64,000 bases of DNA. Origin: Gymnopus androsaceus JB14 (lineage: Eukaryota; Basidiomycota; Agaricomycetes; Agaricales; Omphalotaceae). A model generated the notes under the pieces. The model was not told the DNA's origin. It made no database searches and saw only the letters and a list, made by a program, of their open reading frames with translations. Positions 1-11,600 of the stretch are shown piece after piece; positions within the stretch are counted from its first letter, which is position 1, and each line of letters opens with the position of its first letter. Position numbers and translations under genes: made by a program. The DNA is taken from contig ML769605.1 of NCBI GenBank assembly GCA_009733575.1, positions 1 to 64,000 on the forward strand, in the 5' to 3' direction.

Positions 1-1363
1 GTCAATTTTTGAAGTTGTGCTACAGTAAGTATCTTCATTGCTGTGGGTTGACAATAGTTAAATTACCTTCGCAGCTGCTGAAGAATGCCAATCTCGAGCA
101 TTAGCTGGAGACGACGAAATGAAGTCTTTGGCTGTTATCATGCAAGAGAATCCTGGAAGCAGCCTGCTGTTTTTGGAGAGAGAGGTGTTCGGTAGCTCTG
201 CTTCGACATCTTCTGCTACAACGACTCCTACACGTTCCTCCTCATCTCCCGTTTCTTCTTCGACTCCTGTCACTGAACCCACTCGAATTTTGACTCCCGT
301 CGCTGAACCCACTCGAACTTTTACTCCCGTCACTGAACCCACGCTCACTCCGACTCCCATTACCGAGGCTGCTCCTTCTTCGACTCCTGTTGTTGTTCCC
401 GATTCTTCTTCGACTGCCATTATCGATGCTACTGCGTCAACTCCCATCACCGATCCCGTCCGTTCTTCGACGCCTCTCATCGATCCTACTCCCCCTGCTA
501 ATCCCCCTGCCGATCCTACCGATGTTTCAATGGACGATGATACCGTTCATGGTAGTCCATCTGCTGCTGGACAAAAAAAGCGAAAGGGAGGGGCTGGTGG
601 AGAGGCTACCAGAGTGTCGAAGCGTGGCCGCTCATCGGGAGGAGAATCTACGTCTGAGGTTTCTGGAGCAAAGCCACGACCAGTCCCTAGGCCACTCAAA
701 TCAAGGAAGGCGTCGGATAACTCTGCGGCATCGGATCCTGTCAGTACCTCGACTGGCAGCATTCCCTCGGTCACCCCAGCGTCAGCACCTGTAGCAGCAG
801 AAGCAACTCCTGAGAAACTTGCTATTCGTGTGCCCGCTGACGCTGCCGCCTATATTACGAATGGTGTGGAAATGTTCACGAGCGTCGAAACCTTACGTAC
901 TTCTATCCCTTGGATGCAGATGCTCCAAGGTTGGGTTGATTTCGAGGTCGCTTGTAAATTCGCTAGTAGTCCGGCCCTCGCAGCAAAAAATCGGCCCCCC
1001 GTGGTAGGCGAATGGATTGCTTGTGCTCGTGCCGTTGGCTATAAAGGCTCGAAGACCGATCCTGTTACATATGGTCAAATTTTCCGGGGGTGGTACATCG
1101 CTTTGCAACCAGTTTGGAGGACTTTGTGTAAAACCAGCAATGTTTTCATTGAGGCGGAGGGCGAGCGCAATTGGGCTGGCTTCCAGCGCTCCGGCACAAA
1201 CGGGCTCCTCAGTGTGCTTGCTGGGCTGTACTTCTGGGATGTAAATATCGAGGCTATGCAGTCGAGTGGGTTCAGGGATCAAAGAAAACGGGAGGCCGTC
1301 CGTGCAGAATGGTTGTTCTTTGTCACCGATCTCACTGTTGCTCTGGAACGAATGTGTGCATAG
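1..1363 (+). CDS. Ser/Thr/Pro-rich basidiomycete protein of unknown function, 5'-partial
   Basis: The gene enters from the left edge. I see an exon at 1-24, an intron at 25-74 (GTAAGT..GCAG) and a long last exon at 75-1363, whose frame is open across the splice. The first part is rich in Ser, Thr and Pro and contains a degenerate tandem array with core PVTEPT/PVAEPT (about 290-480). A basic stretch (KKRKGG and SKRGR, about 575-635) looks like a bipartite nuclear-localisation signal. The C-terminal 150 residues form a folded Trp-rich module with GEWIACAR, FRGWYIALQPVWR and SGTNGLLSVLAGLYFW. From memory, this module occurs in many basidiomycete-only hypothetical proteins, often in repeat-rich regions; no function is assigned. 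It is followed by the retroelement zone. An internal ATG at 119 would make a 414-residue product, but the upstream exon argues that it is not the true start. Confidence 0.6.
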
Positions 1364-2927
1364 TGGAATATACTGTCTATACTTGTCTGTTTTTATTTAT
1401 TTCAATTTTATGTCATTTTGTAGTACAAACTCATACATTGTTATGAGTTTGTACTACATTCGCCGAATTTGATTTTACTTATTATTTATTGAATGCGAAA
1501 CTGCAATACTAAGATTTCCGAGCGTCGGAGCCACTTTGGTTGAAAGAAAGAATATGATATGACATTGACAGTGATAAGAATCACTTGAGCTGGCGGGCAA
1601 TTTACAGGATGGCGTAGGTATGATGTAGGATGTAGGTAGAAATAGATGGAGATAATGATTCGAGCGCATTGTATGAGTGATGGGGTAGACGGTAAGAAGC
1701 TGGGCGAGAAAAGCAGGTATTTTAAGAGCGGGAATGTGCGACAACCAACCCAGGACTGCAATGAAGACAACCACGGCTTCGATGGGTCGAACAGACTGAA
1801 CCTTCAGCGCCTGAGGTGCTCAGAGGTCGCTCTACGTGGAAGAAAACGGGTGAAGGGCCGGGTCGAAGGTACGGGGAGCCAAATTGTTTAACTGGCTGTT
1901 TCTAGAAGTTAGATATACAGTTGGAAAACTAAGACAATAGACATACTTCGTGATGCGTGTGGAATAGGTGAAGCCAGATCGGCAGAGGCTCCGCTGAAAG
2001 GCACAACAAATATTGTACGAAACGAAAAATTTTGGTTGAAGGATTGAGAAGGCCAGTTATCCAATCCGTATCGGGGTGAGAGAAGCTCTCCCCAGCATGC
2101 AGAGACCTGGAAAATACGTTGAGATCCTCCAAGAATGGATGCAAAAAGTACCTACCGCGTAATCATTTCATCTGTTGCGCGCGCGGGAACCAAAGCTACA
2201 TTGTTAGGGCTGGAATTCAGGTGAGAGGGGGCTAGGTTTAAGATAATTATAATGCAATAACCTGGATGGTTCTGACGAGGATTCCGTCGTCAATTTCGTC
2301 CCGTCACGATTATCCATGGATCAAAACCAACGTCCCCCGGATATGAACAGGAGGTAGATGAGCGAATAGGAGAACAGACGGAGGGGTTGGAGAGTTGAGT
2401 GAAGAAGCGAGATAATTGGCAGGTAGAAGGCAGCAGAAAGAAACGCGGGGACGTGGCGGGCAGAAGAAAAGGAGGCGTTTGTGCCGATGATCTATTCACA
2501 CGGGCTCGGCAGACCGGCAATTCCAGGTGGGGCGCAAAACGCGCGATTCGGACGAGGGCTGTTGCGCTCGTCGTTGGGAGCGACGGACGCGACAATTAGG
2601 ATGTTATATCAGGGCTGAACCAGCTGATGGAAACAGCGGGCGGCATATGGTACAACGTTCCTGACAATGTGCAATTGATGATGATTATCAATCGGCACAT
2701 CAGAGGCGCGCTAAGCAGCTGTACAGTAGTGAGCTCGTCGTGAAGCATGCAGAGGGATCATTGGTGGGGTGACCATGCCCCCGCCCACGTATGGTGGGCC
2801 CGATTTGCACCTGAGGGTAAACCCCTACCCAAAACCCCTACTGGTAGGAGGAAGGGAGATCATGCATTCTGATGTATCCTGAAAAATGCAGGATGTCCCT
2901 TGTCTGATGTATCAATCTGGCAGCTAA
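1364..2927. other. No gene recognised (3' flank and retroelement boundary)
   Basis: About 1.5 kb between the first gene and the Ty3 relic. Short open frames on both strands show no recognisable motif or splice pattern. Homology to the retroelement begins abruptly just after a stop codon at 2925-2927, so the 5' truncation point of the element lies near here. No LTR-like copy of the 3' flank of the element is visible. Confidence 0.5.
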
Positions 2928-3050
2928 AGGTGTATGAAGAAAGACTGCCCGAATAAGAGGGAAACGATACGTCAGGCATTTACGACGTTAAACGAGGAAG
3001 ATCAAGCAGAGCTCGGGAAGCTCTGGGGTTTTGTGAAATCTCAACAGTGA
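2928..3050 (+). pseudogene. gag C-terminal tail, 5'-truncated
   Basis: The frame ending at TGA 3048-3050 encodes about 40 residues. It begins with the last half of a retroviral-type zinc knuckle (the KKDCPNK sequence, where the Cys is the last ligand of a CCHC motif) and continues with an acidic tail ending FVKSQQ. The pol frame opens at about 3047 in the -1 frame relative to gag, so gag and pol overlap by a few bases. That is the usual geometry for frameshift-mediated Gag-Pol expression. Everything upstream of the knuckle is missing. Confidence 0.65.
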
Positions 3051-6000
3051 ACACAGGTCCTGTTGAGTCTCAGTCAGTTCCGGACATGGACAGTTCTATA
3101 TATGTAGATAGTGGTGTTTCATACACAATAAATACACTTGAATCTACCATTTTGCCATCTCCAAAAAAGACTGAAAATCCTGTAAGATTTGCTCTGAATT
3201 CTTCAGAATGGTTGGTTAACTGCATACAGACATCGAATGACTCTAAAGCAATCGGAGAATTACGGACCTGGGTTCCTAATAACCGACAACGAGAAATAAT
3301 GGATCAAACGGTAATGGAAATAAAGAAATTGTCAGTACCAGATGCAATTGAAGCAGTCAATAACTTCAAACGTAAACAATTCGTGAGAGGTACAAAGGGC
3401 AAGGACCTTAAACTATTGGTTATAATTGAAGACATCACAAAAGGCAATCAAATAGAAGCAGATGCACTTTTAGATTGTGGAGCAACCGGATCATGTATCA
3501 ATAAAGAATTTGTTGAGAAACATAATATCCCGATCCGAAAACTCCCAATCAAAATTGCCATATACAATGCTGATGGTACTTTAAACGCCGGCGGATCAAT
3601 CGAAGCAATGGCAGAAGTTCGTCTAGTCATCGGAGACCATGTAGAAAGAATAGAATTCGGAGTTACCAATCTTGGAAATACCAATATCTTCATTGGTCTC
3701 GACTGGCTTAGAGAACACAACCCTAGCATAGATTGGACAAACTCTACTGTTACATTTGACCGATGCCCCACTCGTTGCAGTTATATTCCTTGGTGGTTAA
3801 ATCTGGAGGAAGGAACCTCCCTTAATCGTCTAGAGGAAGGGGAGAGACTTTTTATATTCGATTGGGAAGGTTATGTCAAAGACCACGGACACATACGCGC
3901 CATGTCAGAACCCTCTACAGCAGAACAATACGTGAAAGATCACCCCGCTGTATTCAATAAACAAGGATTTGACGAACTTCCTAAGCGATGACCATGGGAT
4001 CATGCCATCGAACTCACACCTGGTTCTAAATCTGTCGATTGTAAAGTCTATCCGCTGAATCTAGATGAACAAAAAGTGTTAGATGAGTTTTTAGAAGAAA
4101 ACTTATGATCAGGATGTATTTGACCATCGAATTCCCCAATGGCCTCACCATTCTTCTTTGTAAAGAAAAAAGATGGTACTTTACAACCAGTTCAGGATTA
4201 CCGAAAACTCAATGACATGACAATTAAAAACCGTTATCCACTCCCTTTAATCCAAGAACTAATCGATAAGCTCAAAGACGCTAAGGTCTTTACAAAAATG
4301 GACATTCGATGGGGATACAACAATATTCGAATCAAGGATGGTGATGAATGGAAAGCAGCATTCAGAACTAATCGAGGGTTGTTCAAACCAACGGTTATGT
4401 TTTTCGGCCTTACAAACTCTCCAGCAACATTCCAAGCGTTCATGAATCATATCTTGAAACGTCTCATTGATGAAGGACACGTAATCGTATACATGGACCA
4501 TATTCTTGTATTCACAAACACTATTGAAGAACATCGTCGCATTGTACATGAAGTCCTTAAAATTCTAGAAGAGAACGGTCTGTATCTGAAACCAGAGAAA
4601 TGTACATTCGAGTCACCTCACGTTGACTATCTTGGTATTATCGTCGGAAACAGACAAGTGAAAATGGATCCAAAGAAAGTCGAAGCAGTCAAAGATTGGC
4701 CAATTCCAAAAAAGAAACGTGACATACAATCCTTTTTAGGATTCTGTAACTTCTTTAGACGCTTCATCCGAGGGTTCAGTCACGTTGCTAGACCACTTAG
4801 CAAACTCACTGGAAATGCAGAATGGTCGTGGGGTCCTGAAGAATTTCAAGCCTTTGAAACTCTAAAGACGAGAATTGCTGAAGACGTTACATTAGTAATT
4901 CCCTTAGACAATGGGAAATTCCGAGTAGAAGCTGATTCATCCGGCTTTGCCAATGGTGCTGTACTATCCCAACACAATACTTCTGTAAACCACAGAAACT
5001 CAATTGACGACAAGCACGTTGGGTTATGGAATTATCCGAGTATGAATTCATTCTTCATCACAAACCGGGTACTTCAATGGGAAAGGCAGATGCTTTGTCA
5101 GGTGAATGACAACAAAGACATCATTGTTCTAAAATCCGAGTTTTTCATCAATATAATCCGTGAAACAGAGAGTCCAGAAGACGCCATAATTGACAAAATC
5201 AAAAAATATGTCAATAACATGGACAAAGTGGTAGTCGAAGCGCTAAATGGAAAAGACAAGCACTGGGTAAATGAACACAGTGGAGTTGTTACATGGAAAA
5301 ATTGCATCTGCGTTCCAAAAAACCGAGAGTTACGAGGAGAAATCATACAAAAACACCACGATTCAATCCTCGGAGGACATCCAGGACAGTACAAAACGTG
5401 GGAATTAGTTACTCGTAACTACTGGTGGCCGGGAATAGGAAACGACATCCAAATGTACATAAAAGGATGTGAAAAATGCCAAGCCACAAAAATCCATCGG
5501 AATAAACCTGCCGGACATCTCAATCCTCATAACGTACCATCTGGACCCTGGGAATTTGTAGGAGTAGACCTGATAGGAAAATTACCAGAAGCAGGAGGAT
5601 TTGACGCCATCGCTGTATTCGCTGATCACTATACAAAGCGAATCAGGCTTTTACCCACTCACATGTCACTAACATCAGAAGGCATGGCACGAATGTATAG
5701 AGAAAAGATCTTCCCTATCCACAGACTTTTCCGAAAGATCGTACACGATCAAGGTCCACAATTCCACTCAGGCTTTATGAAGGAACTTTACAAACAACTC
5801 GGAATCGAAGCAAACTTCACAACGGCATATCATCCTCAGACTAATGGACAAACCGAAAGAACAAACCAAGAAACCGAACACTATCTCCGTTTGTTCATCA
5901 ATTACCATCAGTCAGATTGGCACGAATGGTTACCCACAGCCGAGTTTGCATACAATGATCGAGTACACTCCACTACGAAAGTTACTCCCTTCTTCGCGGA

Positions 6001-6787
6001 TATGGGTCAACATCCCTATAAAGGCACTGCACCTAAAGAAAAATCTTCTAATCCATCTGCTCAAGAGTTTGCCGATAGCATGAAGAAAGTACAAGACGAA
6101 GTAGGATCAGCATTAAAGAAAGCGGCTGAAGACATGACTCGCTACTATGACAAAAAACATAGCAAGTCAAAAGAATACAAAGTTGGAGACAAGGTATGGC
6201 TCGAAGGAATAAACATTACAACAAGTTGTCCAATGAAGAAGTTGGATGACAAACGTTTTGGACCTTTCGAAGTACTAGAAAAAGTTGGCCGTAGTTCATA
6301 CAAACTCAAAATCCCAAAAACATGGAGAAACGTTCATAACGTTTTCAACGAAGTCCTCCTAACGCCATATCATCCTCCACAATTTCCAAACCAACCCCGA
6401 AATACCAATCCACCTCCTGTAGAGATCAAAGGAGAAGAACCAGAATACGAAGTCAAAGAAATAGTCGATTCAAAGGAAAATAAAAGAAGCAAGAAGGTGT
6501 TGTATAAGGTCAAATGGAAAGGATATGGACCACATGAAATGACATGGGAACCAGTATCAAATCTCGACAAAGCAAAAGATGCTATTAAGGACTTCCATAA
6601 TAAAAATCCTTTGAAACCACGTTCAAAAGACATCCGAAAACTCGAAATACCCATGTCATTATTTCCCAAACACCTTTTCCGCCCCATTCCTGAATCATTA
6701 ACGACACCAGTTCCAACTTCCATACCAACCAAATCCATGACTGCAAAGCTTGCACGATGTGGAAATCGTGTCCTAAAGAGGGGGTAA
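3047..6787 (+). pseudogene. Ty3/gypsy pol polyprotein (protease-RT-RNase H remnant-integrase-chromodomain), broken
   Basis: One frame runs through the region but is cut by TGA at 3989, 4106 and 4121. Protease: LLDCGATGSCI near 3465 (the D-[ST]-G motif as DCGATGS). RT: FFVKKKDGTL, FTKMDIRWGYNNI, FFGLTNSPATFQ, and YMDH in place of the usual YMDD near 4493. RNase H is largely deleted at about 4975, and its surviving tail lies in another frame. Integrase: zinc-binding HH..CC (HPGQ..CEKCQATK, 5370-5490), then catalytic Asp in FVGVDLI, Asp in HDQGPQF and Glu in NQETE. A GPF module (RFGPFEVLEKVG) follows. A C-terminal chromodomain (YEVKEIVDSK to KWKGYGPHEMTWEP, about 6440-6610) would target integration to marked chromatin. 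The loss of the second RT Asp, the stops and the RNase H deletion together mean it is inactive. Confidence 0.9.
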
Positions 6788-7190
6788 CGTTACGAACGTT
6801 CTTATCTTATCAGACACATGGCATTATTCCTTATCATTTTCCTTTATTTACTCTTGTATATCATATAAGCGCGCACTTGTTTAGACACGCAGTTGTACTA
6901 ATTAGATTCTGTCGATCAGAGTATGATCGTTTCCGATCATAACACATGCTAGCATGTCCATACTTGTACAATCGACCTATCATTACTTATTGTTGTTTAC
7001 TTGTTGTCTTTTATCATTTCATGCATTGTTACCGCATGGTTAGGGTATAGGGTATAGGGCTTAGGGTTCTTACTTTAGTATATAAGTAGTTGTAGCTGTA
7101 GCTTAGTCCTTAGCTTCAATCTCGTCAATATCTCCTAGTTCTCAATATCATCTTCTTCCCCTTTCCTCGTCGTTCTTGTCTTTGCATAAG
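6785..7190 (+). repeat. Putative 3' LTR of the Ty3 element
   Basis: A purine-rich tract (AAAGAGGGGG, 6775-6784) immediately precedes the pol stop, which fits a polypurine tract at the 3' LTR boundary. The following 400 bp is non-coding and A+T-rich, with a TATATAAG box near 7079 and a pyrimidine-rich stretch after it. It also holds a short telomere-like run of TTAGGG-type units at 7038-7070. The right border is a guess because no 5' LTR exists for comparison. Confidence 0.5.
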
Positions 7191-7410
7191 TCGGAAGTCG
7201 TGATGCCTGGTACCTTGTGTTGTGGGGAACTAGTCGCTGACACCATAGTCCAAACCAAAGTGGCTCAGGACTGACTTAGGGGGAAAGAAACAGAGCTCGT
7301 CAAAGTCCCAGTTACAACAATGCATTATATAGTGTTGGTGGGAGAAACTGACAGCTGTCAAGCAGCAACACTGATGCCGAAATGGGTTGACAGCTTTGTG
7401 ATCCTGGAGA

Positions 7411-7508
7411 AACTCATAGCAAGCCATAGGAACCCATAGCAGCTCATAGTTCTGTGCAGGACTATGGCTGCTATAACCCGCTATGGCTTGCTATGGCTCC
7501 TATGACCA
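7411..7508. repeat. Imperfect inverted repeat built from CTATGGC/GCCATAG units
   Basis: The left arm (about 7415-7450) contains CATAGCAAGCCATAGG and CATAGCAGCTCATAG. The right arm (about 7470-7504) contains the reverse complement in the form CTATGGCTGCTAT and GGCTTGCTATGGCTCC. The arms flank a short centre (TTCTGTGCAGG) and could fold into a hairpin. It sits between the 3' LTR and the antisense relic. It may be a small non-autonomous element or a hairpin left at the junction. Confidence 0.5.
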
Positions 7509-7519
7509 TCTCCCAGGTT

Positions 7520-8690
7520 TTGCTGATGTAGCAAGTCATATCTTCAGCCACTTTCTTTAGCGCTGAGCCTACTTCATCTCATACTTTCTTCATACTATCT
7601 GCAAACTCTTGGGCTGAGGGATTAGAGGATTTCTCTTTCAGTGCAGTGCCTTTTTAGGGATGATGACTCATATCAGTGAAGAAGGGAGTAACTTTTGTAG
7701 TGGAGTATACTCAATTGTTATATTCAAACTCGGCTGTGGGTAACCATTCATGCCAGTCTGACTGGTGGTAATTGATGAACAAATGAAGATAGTGTTCAGT
7801 TTCTTGGTTTGTTCTTTTGGTCTGTCCATTAGTCTGAGGATGGTATGCTGTTGTAAAGTTCACTTCAATTCTGAGTTGTTTGTAAAGTTCCTTCATAAAG
7901 CCTGAATGGAATTGTGGACCTCAATCATGTACGATCTTTTGGAAAAGGCCATGAATAGGGAAGATCTTTTCTCTATACATTCATGCCATGCCTTCTGATG
8001 TTAACGACATGTGAGTGGGAAAAAGTCTAATTCACTTTGTATAGTGATCAGCAAATACAGCAATGGCATCAAATCCTCCTGCTTCTGGTAATTTTCCAAT
8101 CAGATCAACTCCTACAAATTCCCAGGGTCCGGATGGTACGTTATGGGGATTAAGGTGTCCAACAGGTTTGTTCCAATGAATTTTTGTGGCTTGGCACTTC
8201 TCACATCCTTTTATGTATATTTGGATGTTGTTTCTCATTCCTGGCCACCAGTAGTTACGAGTAACTAACTCCCACATTTTGTATCGACCCGGATGTCCTC
8301 CAAGGATTGAGTCGTGGTGTTTTTGTATGATTTCTCCTTGTAACTCTCAGTTTTTTGGGACGTAGATGCAAATTTTCCATGTAACAATTCCACTGTGTTC
8401 GTTAACCCAGTATTTGTCTTTTCCATTTAGAGCTTTGACTACCGCTTTGTCCATGTTGTTGACATATTTTTTGATTTTGTCGATTATGGCATCTTCTGGA
8501 CTCTCGGTTTCATGGATTATATTGATGAAAAATCTGGTTTTAAAACAATGATGTCTTTGTTGTCATTCACCCCTGTCTCGAGGTTTGTCATCCTTGACAA
8601 AGCGTCTGCTTTTCCCATGGAAGTCCCAGTTTGTGATGGAGAAGGAATTCATATTCAGATAGTTCTGTAACCCAGCATGCCTGTTGTGCA
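7520..8690 (-). pseudogene. Antisense relic of the same Ty3 family (RNase H tail to integrase)
   Basis: The reverse strand aligns with about 4990-6150 of the plus-strand element. Recognisable pieces are the end of RNase H with KADALSR (near 8600), the integrase zinc finger and first catalytic Asp (8032-8277), and the AYHPQTNGQT and HEWLPTAEF segments (7711-7896). It is broken by several stops and indels. It keeps about 23 bp after ADALS that the plus-strand copy has lost, so it is an independent copy. Many differences from the plus-strand copy fall at CpG sites and read as CpG to TpG or CpA. Confidence 0.85.
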
Positions 8691-11600
8691 CTAGATGCTG
8701 CTATCCTTAAGCAAAATATCCCAATAACTGTTGTGAGCCATTTTGCAAAAGATCACGATGAAGATAAGCACAAGGTAATTTTTGGGCACAAAATCTGTCT
8801 CTCCAAAAAGGGAGGAAAACTATGCATCATCTAGGGAGGTCAATATGTTGTGTTCACCATGAAATATTGGTACGGGAATGTAAGTAGGGTTCAAACGACA
8901 TTCGGAAATTGTGATATCAAGGACAGCTGGCAGTGGAGAGTCAAGGCATTGCATGAAATAGAAAGATGTTGTTGGAATTTGTAATGAAAGAGATTAATCC
9001 ATTGTGGAACAAGTTTGTAGTTCGGAATAAGGAGTGAATGGCCAAATCATCAATAGAGAAGTCAAAAATTGGATGAGGATTTAATGAGAATGACTGTCAA
9101 AAGGAAATGCCAGGAGGAAATGGCGGGAATTCCATTTGGTAGCGTTGCTAGGACATTCAGAGCAGCAACTGTGAGGTGAATGGCCGTGGATGTCGGGAAT
9201 TGGTGGATGGGAAGAAGGGGATCGTGGAGGTAAGAGAAAGAAAAGATTTAGGTGCTTGTCATGAACCGGCAGGCTATTGCCATTGGAATTCCAGTCCATT
9301 GACCGTTGGTCTGGTTGGACTTGTTAGGAAGCGCGACACTTCCTAACAGATGGTGGCTGAACTATGAACTGAACAGGTCCAAGGTGTAACGTGTAACATC
9401 TAGTGAACTTAAATTCAAAACTATACAGTATCCCAACACACAGTAGTACAAGGCAATCAATTTCCTTATGCCCCAGCTCCTGGGATCCAGGATATAAGTA
9501 TCATCATGATATAAGTATTTAAGAAGACTCAATACACTCATAGGATTCCAAACACAAAGTCAAGAGCTTGAGTCTTTGAGAGGCAGCAAACAGAGCATTG
9601 GGATTGCAGTAGTACTCAGAACCTGCTGAAATCAGAGTGCATTGCCCCCAATTTTCAATGCATTTTCAGGTGCATCCTGGCAACACCAAAATGTCCTCTA
9701 AAATCACCAAACTTTGAAATCTGAATCATCATGCATCAAGTCTAAGGTATAGCCTAATATATTGGGAAGTTTGAAGCCAACTAGTCTCTTATAAACAGAC
9801 AACCACATGATCGTAACAATGTGTAGAGAGTCTGTCATCTAAGGTGGATCATTTGGGCACTTGTATTTAGATGCCGATATCTGATGTAATCTCTTCCGAT
9901 CCGACTCGGACCAACTCAGAACGCTGCCAAAACACCAACATTCCTCTGGTCTGCTGCATTGCAAATGTATAAATACATTGAATTTTGGTTCTTAAATGAA
10001 TTTCTTGAGTCAAGGACTTAATGTGAATAATTCACGCAAGTTTGCTATCATTAGAAGAGAGTGAGTATACTTAGTGTTAATTTTCGGTTAATTTCACCCA
10101 TTATTTCAAGAGAAAGCAAAGATTTTGGGTATTAGACATTCATAAGGCAATATTACATTGGTGTAGGCCAGGAAACCATAAAACAACTTAAGTGCAGTGT
10201 TGAACATTGAAACAAAGAGACTGGTATGGTTTCAGCAGGGCGCCAAGATTATGTAAGATTAGTAATAAGACACAAGTGCCCAAGCGGCTGATACTTAAAA
10301 AATAGACTAGAAGCCAACTTGAAGTTTTCCATTTCCAGTACCAACATTGCAGCAGGGGCATTATTGGTACAATAGTCAACTACAATAGGATTTACTTTGC
10401 TCACCCACTATGCATTACATGGAGCCATGGGCTCGTAATGCAAAATTCATATTTTCGAACTTTCAACTTGACTTTGAAGTGGTAATGTACCAAATTTGTG
10501 CTAGCAGGGACCAGGTCACCAGGGTCCGACTCACAACTCAGACCAGCTCAGAGCCTGCCAAACAGATTCGTTGCTCAACTCAATGTCCAATGTAGGATGG
10601 GATACTTGTAGTAATATTGCATATATGTAACAGGACGACACGGACCATGGTACGCATTGACTCAAGCTCCCAAGGAATTCGGATAATTCAGTATCTGGGG
10701 TTTATAGCGAAGGCCCGATTCGATTCGAAGAGGAAGAGATTGCGCCATGCTGCTATGGTATGATGCAGAATGAATCGTAGCCAGGATATCGATATCGTGA
10801 GTCTTTTCACTTGAGCGAACAACATCGGAGATCTGTAAGGCACTATAGGGTTTAAGGGGACCGCACAAGTACTACAGTCGCGATCGAAAGTGAAAACATG
10901 AAGTCCGGGTCCAAAATGCGAAACCTCGTTATGTAAGTAAGTTCTATCACTAGTAGTAGTAAAGGGACCAAGAGGTGATGGACGTCAAGATGCACCAGAC
11001 TACCAGGTCTCTCTATGGAAAAGAAACCTGAATGAACAGGAAAACAGACAGACAGACAGACAGAACATCCGGTTCCCATTAATTTGGTCGTGTGCACAGA
11101 TATTAACGGTAAGAGTTGACCGCGTTCTCGACTGATAAGTAACCCTCCAGCCCACTTGCCGACATGTAATTCTCCGGTTGCTTCGTGAAAACCTAGTTGA
11201 TTCTGAGTTAATTCAGAAGCTCTTGAGCTCCGCAGCTCTGTTATTACTTAGTACATAATACACGAAAATATTCTGTTCTGTCGCGCGCGACTCACGAGCG
11301 CGATCGCGTCCCGTGTTTCAACGATCGCGCTCGTGTTTCAACCTTGCTCAACCAAAAAAATTCAATTGGCGAATTCCGCTTGAATTCCGATATCTCGCAA
11401 TGGTTTTATGGCTCGAGCCAGTACCTTTTTTTTGCACGGTAGTGAGATCACTGTGACTCAGCGCTCGCTTCGCTGGAAGCTTTGATCGACTATCATCAAA
11501 AACTCGCAGAAGCTACTGGCACGAGTCTAGGCTAGCGCATAGTAATTATGGCTGATTAAAGTATCACTGCTCTCGATATGCATGTCTTTTAGGATGCAAA

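Larger units (their letters stand above)
2928..7190 (+). mobile_element. Ty3/gypsy chromodomain LTR retrotransposon, 5'-truncated and decayed
   Basis: The order is gag tail, protease, reverse transcriptase, RNase H remnant, integrase, chromodomain, then an LTR-like 3' flank. This is the layout of Ty3/gypsy chromoviruses (Metaviridae-type retrotransposons), which are common in fungal genomes. The 5' LTR, primer-binding site and nearly all of gag are missing, and pol is interrupted by nonsense codons and a deletion, so this copy cannot move on its own. The 3' end is estimated because no second LTR is present for comparison. An antisense relic of the same family lies 1.4 kb downstream of the homologous segment. 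Confidence 0.9.

Noticed and set aside
893..1282. 129-codon minus-strand open frame
   Set aside because: Shadow of the conserved Trp-rich C-terminal module read on the plus strand.
4487..4500. YMDH reverse-transcriptase box as a novel catalytic variant
   Set aside because: The copy is riddled with stops and an RNase H deletion, so a neutral mutation in a dead element is the simplest reading.
9081..9299. 72-codon minus-strand open frame, His/Ser/Pro-rich
   Set aside because: There is no conserved motif and no intron logic, and it is flanked by non-coding DNA; chance open frame.
9895..10565. Two GACTC/CAACTCAG-rich segments as termini of a transposon
   Set aside because: The similarity is short and degenerate, with no terminal repeats, target duplication or coding sequence between them.
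11044..11063. (GACA)n run as a feature of interest
   Set aside because: An ordinary short microsatellite with no link to a gene.
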